From positions 1-64,000 of the forward strand of contig CAJUKU010000007.1 of assembly GCA_910587425.1 (NCBI GenBank): a stretch of DNA of 64,000 nt. Direction: 5' to 3'. Origin of the DNA: an uncultured Muribaculaceae bacterium (GTDB taxonomy: Bacteria; Bacteroidota; Bacteroidia; Bacteroidales; Muribaculaceae). Under the pieces are notes generated by a model, which saw only the letters and a program-made list of their open reading frames with translations, searched no databases and was not told where the DNA came from. Numbering within the stretch: the first letter of the stretch is position 1; every line of letters begins with the position of its first letter. The translations under genes and the position numbers were made by a program. Below, piece by piece: positions 19,826 through 27,785 of the stretch.

Positions 19826-20310
19826 GACCTCTGAGAGTTTTCGCCGTAATTGTTTTGCTGTGCACAATAGTCTTGGGCGCATTGACCGAGGCGGCGTCAC
19901 GCCGGACTATTTCGACAGTGCGTCGTTCCGGAAGAAACTATACCATAGTGGATAACCGTGGACGACGAGCACCGGCTATCTCGGTAGCTGCCGACAGTGA
20001 TTTCATCGGTTATAATACGCTGATCTGTATCGTGCGTTGGGGATCAGACTATTATTTTTATGATGTGCGTGGTGTGCGGTATGAAACTGTTGATACCGGA
20101 AGCATAGGGCGTATATACGCGGTTACGGGTGAGACATTTACCGCAGGTTGGGACTCGCTCAGGATCACTTACGACTCACGCCTGCACGTGCTGTCGCGGC
20201 GGATTTTTCCATCAGATACCGCCACGGTTGCCGACAGTGTGGACGTGCCTTTGGATTCAGTGGCGCAAATGGAGGTCATGGTGGAGTCCGGGGTGGAAAA
20301 ATTGGAATAA
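19822..20310 (+). CDS. Secreted protein of unknown function
   Basis: I do not recognise a family. The 162-residue product has a signal peptide (about 1-25, ending LTEAAS), then a small beta-rich region with YTIVDNRGRRAPAIS and YYFYDVRGVRYETVD. It has no cysteines in the mature part apart from one near SLICIVRW. It is translationally coupled by ATGA overlap to the M16 peptidase gene, which is the only clue to its role. Confidence 0.7.
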   Translation: MRPLRVFAVIVLLCTIVLGALTEAASRRTISTVRRSGRNYTIVDNRGRRAPAISVAADSDFIGYNTLICIVRWGSDYYFYDVRGVRYETVDTGSIGRIYAVTGETFTAGWDSLRITYDSRLHVLSRRIFPSDTATVADSVDVPLDSVAQMEVMVESGVEKLE

Positions 20311-20365
20311 ATGGGATATTATTTCCCGGATAGAACAATTTTGATTAACTTCGTTGACAGCAATT

Positions 20366-21370
20366 ATGAAAATTGGAAACATAGACCTCGGACCGCGTCC
20401 GGTAGCCTTGGCGCCGATGGAGGATGTCACCGATCCCTCTTTCCGCCTTATATGCAAAGAGCAGGGAGCCGACATGACCTATACGGAATTCGTGTCGGCT
20501 GATGCCCTGATACGCAATATCGCTGCGACAACACGGAAGCTGCATATCGATGACCGCGAGCGTCCTACCGCTATACAGATATACGGCAGGGAGGTTGAGC
20601 CTATGGTTGAGGCTGCGCGCATTGTCGCCGAGGCAAAACCTGATATCCTGGATATAAATTTCGGATGCCCGGTCAAGAAAGTTGCGGGAAAGGGTGCAGG
20701 TGCGGGAATGCTCCGTGATATTCCCAAGATGCTGGAGATTACCAGAGCTGTGGTTCGCGCGGTAGATATTCCTGTTACTGTCAAGACACGCACCGGGTGG
20801 GATCATGAAAACCGCATAATAGTGGATCTCGCCGAGCAGCTGCAGGATTGTGGAATAGCCGCGCTTACCGTGCATGGTCGCACGCGCTCGCAGATGTACA
20901 CAGGGCGTGCCGACTGGGAGATGATTGCACGCGTGAAGGAGAATCCACGTCTGACTATACCCGTAATAGGTAACGGTGATCTTACGACTGGTGCCGATGT
21001 CGAGGAAGCGTTCTCACGTTATGGTGTTGACGGTGTAATGGTCGGACGTGCATCCATCGGTGCTCCCTGGGTGTTCCGTGAGATAAAATCGCACCTCGCC
21101 GGTAACATTTACACTCCATCTCCGGCTGAAATGTTCGCTCTAATAAGGCGCCAGATTCGTGAAAGCATCGACAGGATTGACGAATACCGTGGAATCCTTC
21201 ACATTCGACGGCATCTTGCGGCATCACCGCTCTTCAAGGGAATACCTCATTTCCGTGACACCAGGGTGGAGATGCTTCGTGCCGACACTTTCGCTCACCT
21301 TGACGATGTTCTTAACCGGGTAGAGGTTCTTTTGGGTGAAAACGGCGGTTCGCCTCTTGCGGCACAATAG
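20366..21370 (+). CDS. dusB: tRNA-dihydrouridine synthase (DusB type)
   Basis: Dus enzymes reduce uridines in the tRNA D-loop using FMN and NADPH. The protein has the TIM-barrel start LAPMEDVTDPSFR, the catalytic cysteine in NFGCPVKKV (about residue 96), KTRTGWDHE and the FMN phosphate site GNGDLTTGADVEEAF, followed by the small helical domain. I used the ATG at 20366; an in-frame TTG at 20354 is less likely. Length (334) is typical. Confidence 0.93.
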   Translation: MKIGNIDLGPRPVALAPMEDVTDPSFRLICKEQGADMTYTEFVSADALIRNIAATTRKLHIDDRERPTAIQIYGREVEPMVEAARIVAEAKPDILDINFGCPVKKVAGKGAGAGMLRDIPKMLEITRAVVRAVDIPVTVKTRTGWDHENRIIVDLAEQLQDCGIAALTVHGRTRSQMYTGRADWEMIARVKENPRLTIPVIGNGDLTTGADVEEAFSRYGVDGVMVGRASIGAPWVFREIKSHLAGNIYTPSPAEMFALIRRQIRESIDRIDEYRGILHIRRHLAASPLFKGIPHFRDTRVEMLRADTFAHLDDVLNRVEVLLGENGGSPLAAQ

Positions 21371-21415
21371 ATTACTGAATAAACTTAGACAATACAATCA
21401 ATAAACCCCAATCTT

Positions 21416-22141
21416 ATGAAGTGGATCACAATAACTCTCTCACTGCTCGCAGCTTTGACAGCGACACAGGGCGCGGCTCAGGCACCCACACGCTATGAGC
21501 TTGATGTTAAGGATTTCAGCGAACTGAAAGTGACCGACGGTATAAACGTCGACTATGTTTGCAATCCTGATTCGGCGGGAAAGGCAGTCTTTTTTGCCAC
21601 TCCCGATATCGCATCACAAATCCTTTTTGTGCCAAATAAGCAGAAACTTGAGATTCAGCTTTCAGATGATGAAAAAACAACACGCGCCAATCTTCCCCGC
21701 GTAAGGGTATATTCCAATATACTCACTTTTGTGGAAAATTCCGGAGATTCGATGCTTCGTGTGCTGAACGTCAATCCATGCCCCAAGTTCCGTGCACGCG
21801 TGATCGGCAACGGTCGCATTGTTGTGCGGGATATCAAGGCTACACAGGTAGATGCTTCGCTCGATACCGGCAAAGGCTCGCTAGTGATTCGCGGCACTGC
21901 GGAGACAGCCAATCTGTCATGCACCGGAACCGGATCCATAACAGCCGACGATCTTGTAGCTGAGACCGTTAAATGCAAATCGTTCGGTACGGGCACTATC
22001 GGTTGCGCACCGACAAAGAACCTTTCAGTGATGGGTATGTCGGGCACGATATACTACCGTGGAGAGCCTGCGATAAAGAACCGTTCTCTCGGTGTAAAAG
22101 TGCTCCCGCTTGATGCGGCTCAGCCGGAGGATAAGAAATAA
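21416..22141 (+). CDS. DUF2807 (head GIN domain) secreted protein
   Basis: The 241-residue protein has a signal peptide (about 1-21, ending TQGAAQA) and one DUF2807 domain, a beta-helix-like repeat of short strands rich in Gly, Thr and Ser (for example TAETANLSCTGTGSITADD). Typical motifs are FSELKVTDGINVDY at the start and MGMSGTIYYRGEPAI near the end. The family is widespread in Bacteroidota, probably at the cell envelope, and has no established activity. Confidence 0.85.
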   Translation: MKWITITLSLLAALTATQGAAQAPTRYELDVKDFSELKVTDGINVDYVCNPDSAGKAVFFATPDIASQILFVPNKQKLEIQLSDDEKTTRANLPRVRVYSNILTFVENSGDSMLRVLNVNPCPKFRARVIGNGRIVVRDIKATQVDASLDTGKGSLVIRGTAETANLSCTGTGSITADDLVAETVKCKSFGTGTIGCAPTKNLSVMGMSGTIYYRGEPAIKNRSLGVKVLPLDAAQPEDKK

Positions 22142-22173
22142 TCCATCCGATAACGACACTCTAAAAGCCCGGA

Positions 22174-23661
22174 ATGTCAGTACCGCAGGCGGAGATGAAG
22201 ATGCGCGTAGCGCGCACCGTAAAGTGGAACGCCATCGACAAGATAACGTCGATGGCGCTCTACACCATAACCGGTATCGTTCTTGCGAGAGTTGTTCCGA
22301 AGGATGATTTCGGTCTGGTCAGCGCCGTTCTTGTGTTCCAGGCTTTCGCGACTCTGTTTGTCGACAGCGGTTTCTCATCTGCTCTGTTGCAGAAAAAACG
22401 CGTGTCGCGCCTCGACTACAGCACCGTGCTGTGGTTCAATATGGCAATGTCGTTTATCATCTACCTGTTGTTGTTTTTCTGCGCTCCACTTATAGCCGAG
22501 TGGTATCAGGGTGACCAGCGCATAATCCCTTTGGGCAGAGCCATGTTCGTCGTGTTCATCCTGAATGCGGCGGGAATAGTACAGACCAACCGCCTGATGA
22601 AGCGGATGGAAGTGAAAATGATTGCGGTAGCCAATGCCGCGGGGTTGTTCGTAAGCTCTGTAGCGGCAATATGGATGGCTCTTGACGGGTGGGGAGCATG
22701 GTCGCTTGTATGGCAGGCGATCATAAATGCTGGAGTCAAGACACTGCTGCTGTGGCTGACAGGCGGGTGGCTGCCTGTCATGCGTTTTTCGCTCCGTTCG
22801 CTCAAGAGCTTTTTCAAGGTAGGCTCCGGTATGATGGGAGGCGCGTTTCTGAATATCTTGTTCCGCAACATATATTCACTCATAATAGGCAACCGTGCAG
22901 GTGTGCTGCCTCTCAGTTATTACGGTCAGGCAGACAAATGGAGCACAATGGGCATATCATCGCTCTCGGCGGTTCTGACACAATCTTTCCTCCCTGCGCT
23001 CGCCGACTATCAGGATTCTCCCGAACGTTTTGCATCCTCGACGGCGAAAATGAACCGTTTTACATCTTACCTCGTGTTCCCCTGCATAGGATTGCTGATA
23101 GTGGTGTCGCGTCCGCTTTTCCATGTGCTGTTCGACACAAAGTGGGACGCCGCCATAATTCTTTTTCAATTACTGTTGCTGAGGGGAATATTCACAGTAC
23201 TTTCGGCTGTCTACAATAATTACATACTTGCGCTCGGACATTCGCGGTGGATCGTAGGCACGGAATTGATACGCGACATAGCGGCTCTCGTGGCGATTGC
23301 CTTGACATGGAGCTACATAGCTCTCGAGACTCCGAAGGATCCCGTGTATGGTATCGTAATATTGCTATGGGGACAAATAGCAGCCTCTTTCCTTACATGG
23401 GGTATAACTATGGTTATAGCGGCGCGTCTATCAGGGCGTACGTGGTGGCAGTTTATCACCGATAGTCTGCCCTACGCCGTATCATCAATAGCCGTTGTGA
23501 CGGCAGTAGGTGCGTTCAGCTTTGTAATTGAAGGACAGCTGGCGCTCCTTGTGTTACAGTCGCTTTGCGGGGCGTTGCTTTATATCGGTATAAATATGGT
23601 CTTAGGTTCGGTAGTGCAGCGCGACGTCGCGTCATTCCTTCTGTCACGGTTCAGACGCTGA
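22174..23661 (+). CDS. Wzx-like lipopolysaccharide/polysaccharide flippase
   Basis: The 495-residue integral membrane protein has about 14 helices and belongs to the MATE-like polysaccharide exporter (MOP) superfamily. The N-terminus WNAIDKITSMALYTITGIVLARVV with DDFGLVSAVLVFQ is typical of WzxC/TuaB-type exporters. These proteins flip undecaprenyl-linked glycans across the inner membrane. No glycosyltransferases are next to it, so the substrate is unknown. A strong convergent terminator follows. Confidence 0.85.
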   Translation: MSVPQAEMKMRVARTVKWNAIDKITSMALYTITGIVLARVVPKDDFGLVSAVLVFQAFATLFVDSGFSSALLQKKRVSRLDYSTVLWFNMAMSFIIYLLLFFCAPLIAEWYQGDQRIIPLGRAMFVVFILNAAGIVQTNRLMKRMEVKMIAVANAAGLFVSSVAAIWMALDGWGAWSLVWQAIINAGVKTLLLWLTGGWLPVMRFSLRSLKSFFKVGSGMMGGAFLNILFRNIYSLIIGNRAGVLPLSYYGQADKWSTMGISSLSAVLTQSFLPALADYQDSPERFASSTAKMNRFTSYLVFPCIGLLIVVSRPLFHVLFDTKWDAAIILFQLLLLRGIFTVLSAVYNNYILALGHSRWIVGTELIRDIAALVAIALTWSYIALETPKDPVYGIVILLWGQIAASFLTWGITMVIAARLSGRTWWQFITDSLPYAVSSIAVVTAVGAFSFVIEGQLALLVLQSLCGALLYIGINMVLGSVVQRDVASFLLSRFRR

Positions 23662-23695
23662 GTCGACAGCGGCAATCCATAGAATTATATAAAAT

Positions 23696-23740
23696 AGTGC
23701 GACCTCGCCACAGATTAATCTTGCGCGAGGTCGCACTGTT
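23696..23740. terminator. Bidirectional terminator
   Basis: A perfect 13-base inverted repeat (AGTGCGACCTCGC at 23696-23708 and its complement at 23725-23737) lies between two convergent genes. The flanking T/A runs are short. Confidence 0.75.
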
Positions 23741-23759
23741 ATATGGTTGAACTGGTGGA

Positions 23760-24314
23760 TCAGTCTTCGAATGTCATTTCATCGAAACCTTCCGCATCAA
23801 ATTCGTCTTCGTTGAACTGGTCTGTGCCATAGAATTCCTCATCGACATCGGTATCGGTTGCCGCGCGTGCCGCTTTGGCATCAAGCTGCGCCTCAAACTC
23901 GTCCATGTTGACAAATTGAGGGGGAGGGGTACCCATGGAAAGTGTGCAGAGCGGTTCGCTGAGAGTCTTTCCAGGTTCGGTAGTCTTGAGCTCTATAAAG
24001 AATGAGCGCTCGGTGAGGTAATCAAAAACAAATATGAGACGCTGACCTTCATCCTCAAGATAATCGCTGAGGATGCATTCATCCATCAGATATACATCGT
24101 CGGCAGAGTCCGACCCCATATCCTCAAGAGTGATTTCCTTCCCTTTTTCCCAACCGTCCTCGCAGATGAAGAATGAGTTCATCTGCCCGCGGTCATAGCC
24201 GACTGCCTCGCAGATCGCGTTGCGGAATGTGAGGAACGTGTCATCGGCATCAATCGCGATCTCACGCTTGAAATTGTCGACTTCGTCGGATACTAATCTG
24301 AATTTATATATCAT
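23760..24314 (-). CDS. pRiA4b ORF-3-like protein
   Basis: The 184-residue acidic protein starts MIYKFRLVSDEVDNFKREI and continues with TFLTFRNAICEAVGYD, the pattern of the plasmid pRiA4b ORF-3 / IS1096 passenger family. Members have a small alpha/beta fold and are of unknown function. The C-terminal 50 residues are strongly acidic. In Bacteroidota this is a common stand-alone chromosomal gene, so the name does not imply a mobile element here. Confidence 0.8.
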   Translation of the reverse strand: MIYKFRLVSDEVDNFKREIAIDADDTFLTFRNAICEAVGYDRGQMNSFFICEDGWEKGKEITLEDMGSDSADDVYLMDECILSDYLEDEGQRLIFVFDYLTERSFFIELKTTEPGKTLSEPLCTLSMGTPPPQFVNMDEFEAQLDAKAARAATDTDVDEEFYGTDQFNEDEFDAEGFDEMTFED

Positions 24315-24470
24315 TGTGTCTGGTCTTTTGTGTTACCTCAGACCGGCAGCATTTTCAGGCAGACCGGTATGTGGCGGGTATGGTTGGTTTTATGCTGCGA
24401 ATATAGAATATCTACTGCATTCCCACAATACTTGTGCGGAAAATCTTGAAAAAAACTTACCGATGAGATG

Positions 24471-26219
24471 TTATTTTTGGTTCTTCGAGCTTTCCGGCGA
24501 GAACAGCAGGCGCATGTCAGTCTCAATAAGCGGTGCCACCACATCAGCAGGCACAAAATTCCAGTTGCCAATGACTGTCGGGGTGATGACTCCGTCGCGC
24601 TCTATCTGTTGCATCATGTAATAACGCAGGTCAAGATCCGTCGAGGCTACGATACGTTCTTTCAGTTTCTCCGCGTCGATACCAGCGCCCTTCGTCATGT
24701 GGTCGCCTCCGCCGTTGCCACGGTATGAATTGACAGCCACGCGGTATGTGGCGTTGCGGTCAAACGGTTTGCCGTCTGCCATGGATGTGATGTTCACACG
24801 TTCTCCCCGCGGCTTCGTCACGTCCACTGTGTAATTTATGCCGGCGGCAGAGTCAAAGTTGTAGGCGGGGTTTTTCAGACGGTTGTCGGTGAGGGTGGGG
24901 GAATCGCTCTCAAAAAGCAGCAGGTGCCCGTTTGCTACAGGATCATGGTTGAGCCTTACATCATAGGCGCGCTCGAGATAGCGTGCTATCTCATCGCCGG
25001 TCATCTCCATTGTGTAGAGCAGGTTCTCGTATTTGTATAGGTTGAACATGTCGCTCACGCGTACAGGACCTTTCGCTATTACGGCATCGGCAGAGAGCGG
25101 TGCGGCAAATGATATGTCGGCACCCGTAATGTCGAGTTGAAGCTTATGGATAAGGTCGATGAATGCAGACGGACCGAAATATGAGTCACGTGAACTGAAT
25201 TCACCTTTCGCAGTGCCTATCACACGGTCAACGAATTTATCGACAGCAGTGCGGTCAGCGTCGAAGTGCTTCAGATAGGATTCCGATGGAGTGATGTCGG
25301 CTATATCATGGATTTCAGGCTCTATATGTTTTGCCACTACTTTTCCGTCGGCATCGATTGTCAATGTTACGGTAGCCTCAGCAACGGCGACAGCATTGTT
25401 TGCCGGATTCAGAACCGCTACGGAGTCCGCGCCACACCGCTCGTTGAAGCGCTGGTGGTCGTGTCCGATAAATACAATGTCGAAGCCGGGCACTTCTTCT
25501 GCCACAAGACATGATGCATTCTCGATCCATTTGCCCGTACGGCGGGTGGCGTCGTGTCCTGAATGGAACAACCCTATGATCATATCCGGATTCTCAGTTT
25601 CCTTGATGATAGGAATCCATTTGGCGGCTGTAGGCACCATGTCGTCAAATTCCATTCCTGCCCAGATAGGCTCCGGAAGCCATGCCGGTATTGCCGGTGT
25701 CAGCATTCCGAGTACAGCGATTTTCAGACCTTGGCGCTCTATTATCGTGTACGGTTTCAGATACGTATCGCCTGTGGATTTATTTATGACGTTAGCGCCG
25801 AGTACGGGTGTGGATGTCTGCCGGATCCAACGGTCATATACAGCATGTCCGGTCTCGACGTCATGGTTGCCGATGGTTGCGACGTCATAGTCCAGATAAT
25901 CGTATATTCTTGATGCTATGTTAGGGGTTACGGTGTCGATGAAGTTGAAATAATATGCTGTGGGTTGTCCCTGCAAAATATCACCGTTATCAAGAAGGAT
26001 CACATTTTCTTTACCTTTTTCGGCACGCAGTGAGTCGACGAATGTAGCCACTCGCGCCATGCTGCCTTGCCACGGTTTGCGCGTGATGAAATTGTATGGA
26101 AAGAAGTTGCCATGCACATCAGTGGTTTCGACAATATGCAGTTGGATTGTACGTGGCTCTTCAGCTGTGCCTGTTAGTGTACTCATCATCAGGACTAAAG
26201 GTAAAAGTATTCGTTTCAT
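24471..26219 (-). CDS. Periplasmic 5'-nucleotidase / 2',3'-cyclic phosphodiesterase
   Basis: The 582-residue protein has a signal peptide (about 1-18) and the two-domain UshA layout. The N-terminal metallophosphatase has ETTDVHGNFF (Asp34, His36), LLDNGDILQG, GNHD at 117-120, GLFHSGHD and FIGHDHQRF, which together form the dinuclear metal site. The C-terminal nucleotide-binding domain contains YKYENLLYTMEMTGDEI and NSYRGNGGGDHMTKG. It probably salvages extracellular nucleotides. It is 44 bases downstream of the DUF3108 gene. Confidence 0.9.
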   Translation of the reverse strand: MKRILLPLVLMMSTLTGTAEEPRTIQLHIVETTDVHGNFFPYNFITRKPWQGSMARVATFVDSLRAEKGKENVILLDNGDILQGQPTAYYFNFIDTVTPNIASRIYDYLDYDVATIGNHDVETGHAVYDRWIRQTSTPVLGANVINKSTGDTYLKPYTIIERQGLKIAVLGMLTPAIPAWLPEPIWAGMEFDDMVPTAAKWIPIIKETENPDMIIGLFHSGHDATRRTGKWIENASCLVAEEVPGFDIVFIGHDHQRFNERCGADSVAVLNPANNAVAVAEATVTLTIDADGKVVAKHIEPEIHDIADITPSESYLKHFDADRTAVDKFVDRVIGTAKGEFSSRDSYFGPSAFIDLIHKLQLDITGADISFAAPLSADAVIAKGPVRVSDMFNLYKYENLLYTMEMTGDEIARYLERAYDVRLNHDPVANGHLLLFESDSPTLTDNRLKNPAYNFDSAAGINYTVDVTKPRGERVNITSMADGKPFDRNATYRVAVNSYRGNGGGDHMTKGAGIDAEKLKERIVASTDLDLRYYMMQQIERDGVITPTVIGNWNFVPADVVAPLIETDMRLLFSPESSKNQK

Positions 26220-26263
26220 TATTACGGGGGAGATTATGTATTGCTTTTAATTCCACAGTGGGG

Positions 26264-27034
26264 TCAGTTGCCGCCGGTGTACAGGCATCGTATTTTGCCG
26301 ATCTTGAGTTTACCTTCAAGTTTTAGCGGAATCCTCGATTTGTCGGTGCTTATCCAGGTGTCGATGTCGTCCGACGTTTTCGACGAACGTTCGTCAGTGA
26401 ATGTAAAGCTGATTCTGAACGTAGGGTGTTCTGTTCCGTCGAGCTTCAGGTTCTCTTTTCCGTGATATGTGATGGTAAGCAACTCCTTTCGTTTACCGGA
26501 GAATATATTTATCACCTTCTTATATCCCGGTGTCAGCTGTTGGAAGTCGATTGAGCGGATGTAGTAGAACACACTGAGCAGATCGACAGTTGGTCCCTCC
26601 GCTTTAAGTTTGATTTCAGATGATGTGATCCCGGTATCTTTCTTGCTCCGGCGGTAGCGGATGGAATGACCGTCGACAAGATTTCCTGTGCGCCGCATCG
26701 TTATCACATCGCGGGCATATTTGCCATCTTCGTGTGCTATGCGTTCATAGCGCGTGGGCAGACAGTCTTCGGCGGTCATGGTCGAGATCAGTGTGTCGCG
26801 CAGCGAGTAGAAATGATCCGCCCATGGTTCCGAACGGGCATATAGCGTGGCTGTGAAATGCCCGGGAGAGGTGCGCAGTTTCAGCGTGGCTCTGCCCGCC
26901 TGTTTCTGTACAAGCCCCCACTTGAAAAGCACCTTGTAATTCAGAGTCTCATCCGTCAGCTTTGGCGTAGCCAGACAGCTTGCAACGGAAATGAGCGCTG
27001 CGATAATCGTATATAAAAGTCTAAACCGTGTCAT
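26264..27034 (-). CDS. DUF3108 secreted protein
   Basis: The 256-residue protein has a signal peptide (about 1-22, ending VASCLA). The Cys in VASCLA could instead make it a lipoprotein. The mature part matches the DUF3108 pattern: an early YKVLFKWGLVQKQAG, a middle VDLLSVFYYIRSIDFQQLTPG and an ending with SRIPLKLEGKLKIGKIRCLY. The family is periplasmic and beta-rich, and its function is unknown. It starts 3 bases after the thymidine kinase stop. Confidence 0.8.
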   Translation of the reverse strand: MTRFRLLYTIIAALISVASCLATPKLTDETLNYKVLFKWGLVQKQAGRATLKLRTSPGHFTATLYARSEPWADHFYSLRDTLISTMTAEDCLPTRYERIAHEDGKYARDVITMRRTGNLVDGHSIRYRRSKKDTGITSSEIKLKAEGPTVDLLSVFYYIRSIDFQQLTPGYKKVINIFSGKRKELLTITYHGKENLKLDGTEHPTFRISFTFTDERSSKTSDDIDTWISTDKSRIPLKLEGKLKIGKIRCLYTGGN

Positions 27035-27037
27035 GAC

Positions 27038-27700
27038 TTAATTGTCGATGGGTGTGTTTTCTTCCTGTTCGTTAAATTCAGGGAAGGGGAGTGCGAATCT
27101 CGACGCCTGCTCTATGCGCCGGTTGCTCCAACATTTGCGGCAAACGGCTATATATCGCTCATTGCCTCCTATCTCAACCTGCTGTCCGTGGTCGACGATA
27201 TCGCCGTTATGGTCTATTCGCGCATTGACTATAGTCTTGCGTCCGCATGTGCAGGTGCTTTTTATCTCATCTATGGTATCGGCTATCTCAAACAGACGAC
27301 GTGAGCCTTCGAACAAGTGCGTGCGGAAATCTGTACGCAGACCGTAGCAGATCACGTTGCAGCCGAAATTGTCGACAATCCTTGCCAACTGGTCGACCTG
27401 TGATTCGGTCAGGAACTGTGCCTCGTCAATCAGAAACCATTCAATGATTGATTTACGGCTCTCGAACAGCGATCTGGCGAGTGAGTATAGATCGGTCTCA
27501 GGATAGATCCATACGCATTCGCGCTCGATGCCTATGCGGGAGCGTATGATATTGGTGTTTTCACGTGTGTCGACAACCGGTTTCAGACAGATGTGCCCTA
27601 CGCCACGCTCTTCAAAGTTATATGCGGTGGTGAGCAGCAGCGCGGTCTTTGCCGAACCCATTGTCCCGTATCGGAAATATAGCTTGCCTTTTCGGTTCAT
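27038..27700 (-). CDS. tdk: Thymidine kinase (type II)
   Basis: This enzyme phosphorylates thymidine with ATP in pyrimidine salvage. The protein has the P-loop region YRYGTMGSAKTALLL, the Walker B-like FLIDEAQFL, and a zinc-binding lasso domain with CTCGRK and CRKCW. I chose the ATG at 27700. An upstream TTG frame (27718) would overlap the -7 box. The product is 220 residues, normal for the family. Confidence 0.93.
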   Translation of the reverse strand: MNRKGKLYFRYGTMGSAKTALLLTTAYNFEERGVGHICLKPVVDTRENTNIIRSRIGIERECVWIYPETDLYSLARSLFESRKSIIEWFLIDEAQFLTESQVDQLARIVDNFGCNVICYGLRTDFRTHLFEGSRRLFEIADTIDEIKSTCTCGRKTIVNARIDHNGDIVDHGQQVEIGGNERYIAVCRKCWSNRRIEQASRFALPFPEFNEQEENTPIDN

Positions 27701-27705
27701 GCTTG

Positions 27706-27713
27706 CAAAATTA
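27706..27713 (-). promoter_or_regulatory. -7 box of tdk
   Basis: The minus strand reads TAATTTTG, 5 bases before the ATG, so the tdk mRNA would be nearly leaderless. This decides the start codon. Confidence 0.5.
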
Positions 27714-27785
27714 GACAAAAACCGACAGAAATCGGCATACAGATGCTATAAAAAAAGAGTTCATCAGACCATAAGCTCTCACATG

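Noticed and set aside
23760..24314. Plasmid or IS origin for the pRiA4b ORF-3-like gene
   Set aside because: No transposase, inverted repeats or composition change is visible around it. The family is common on chromosomes.
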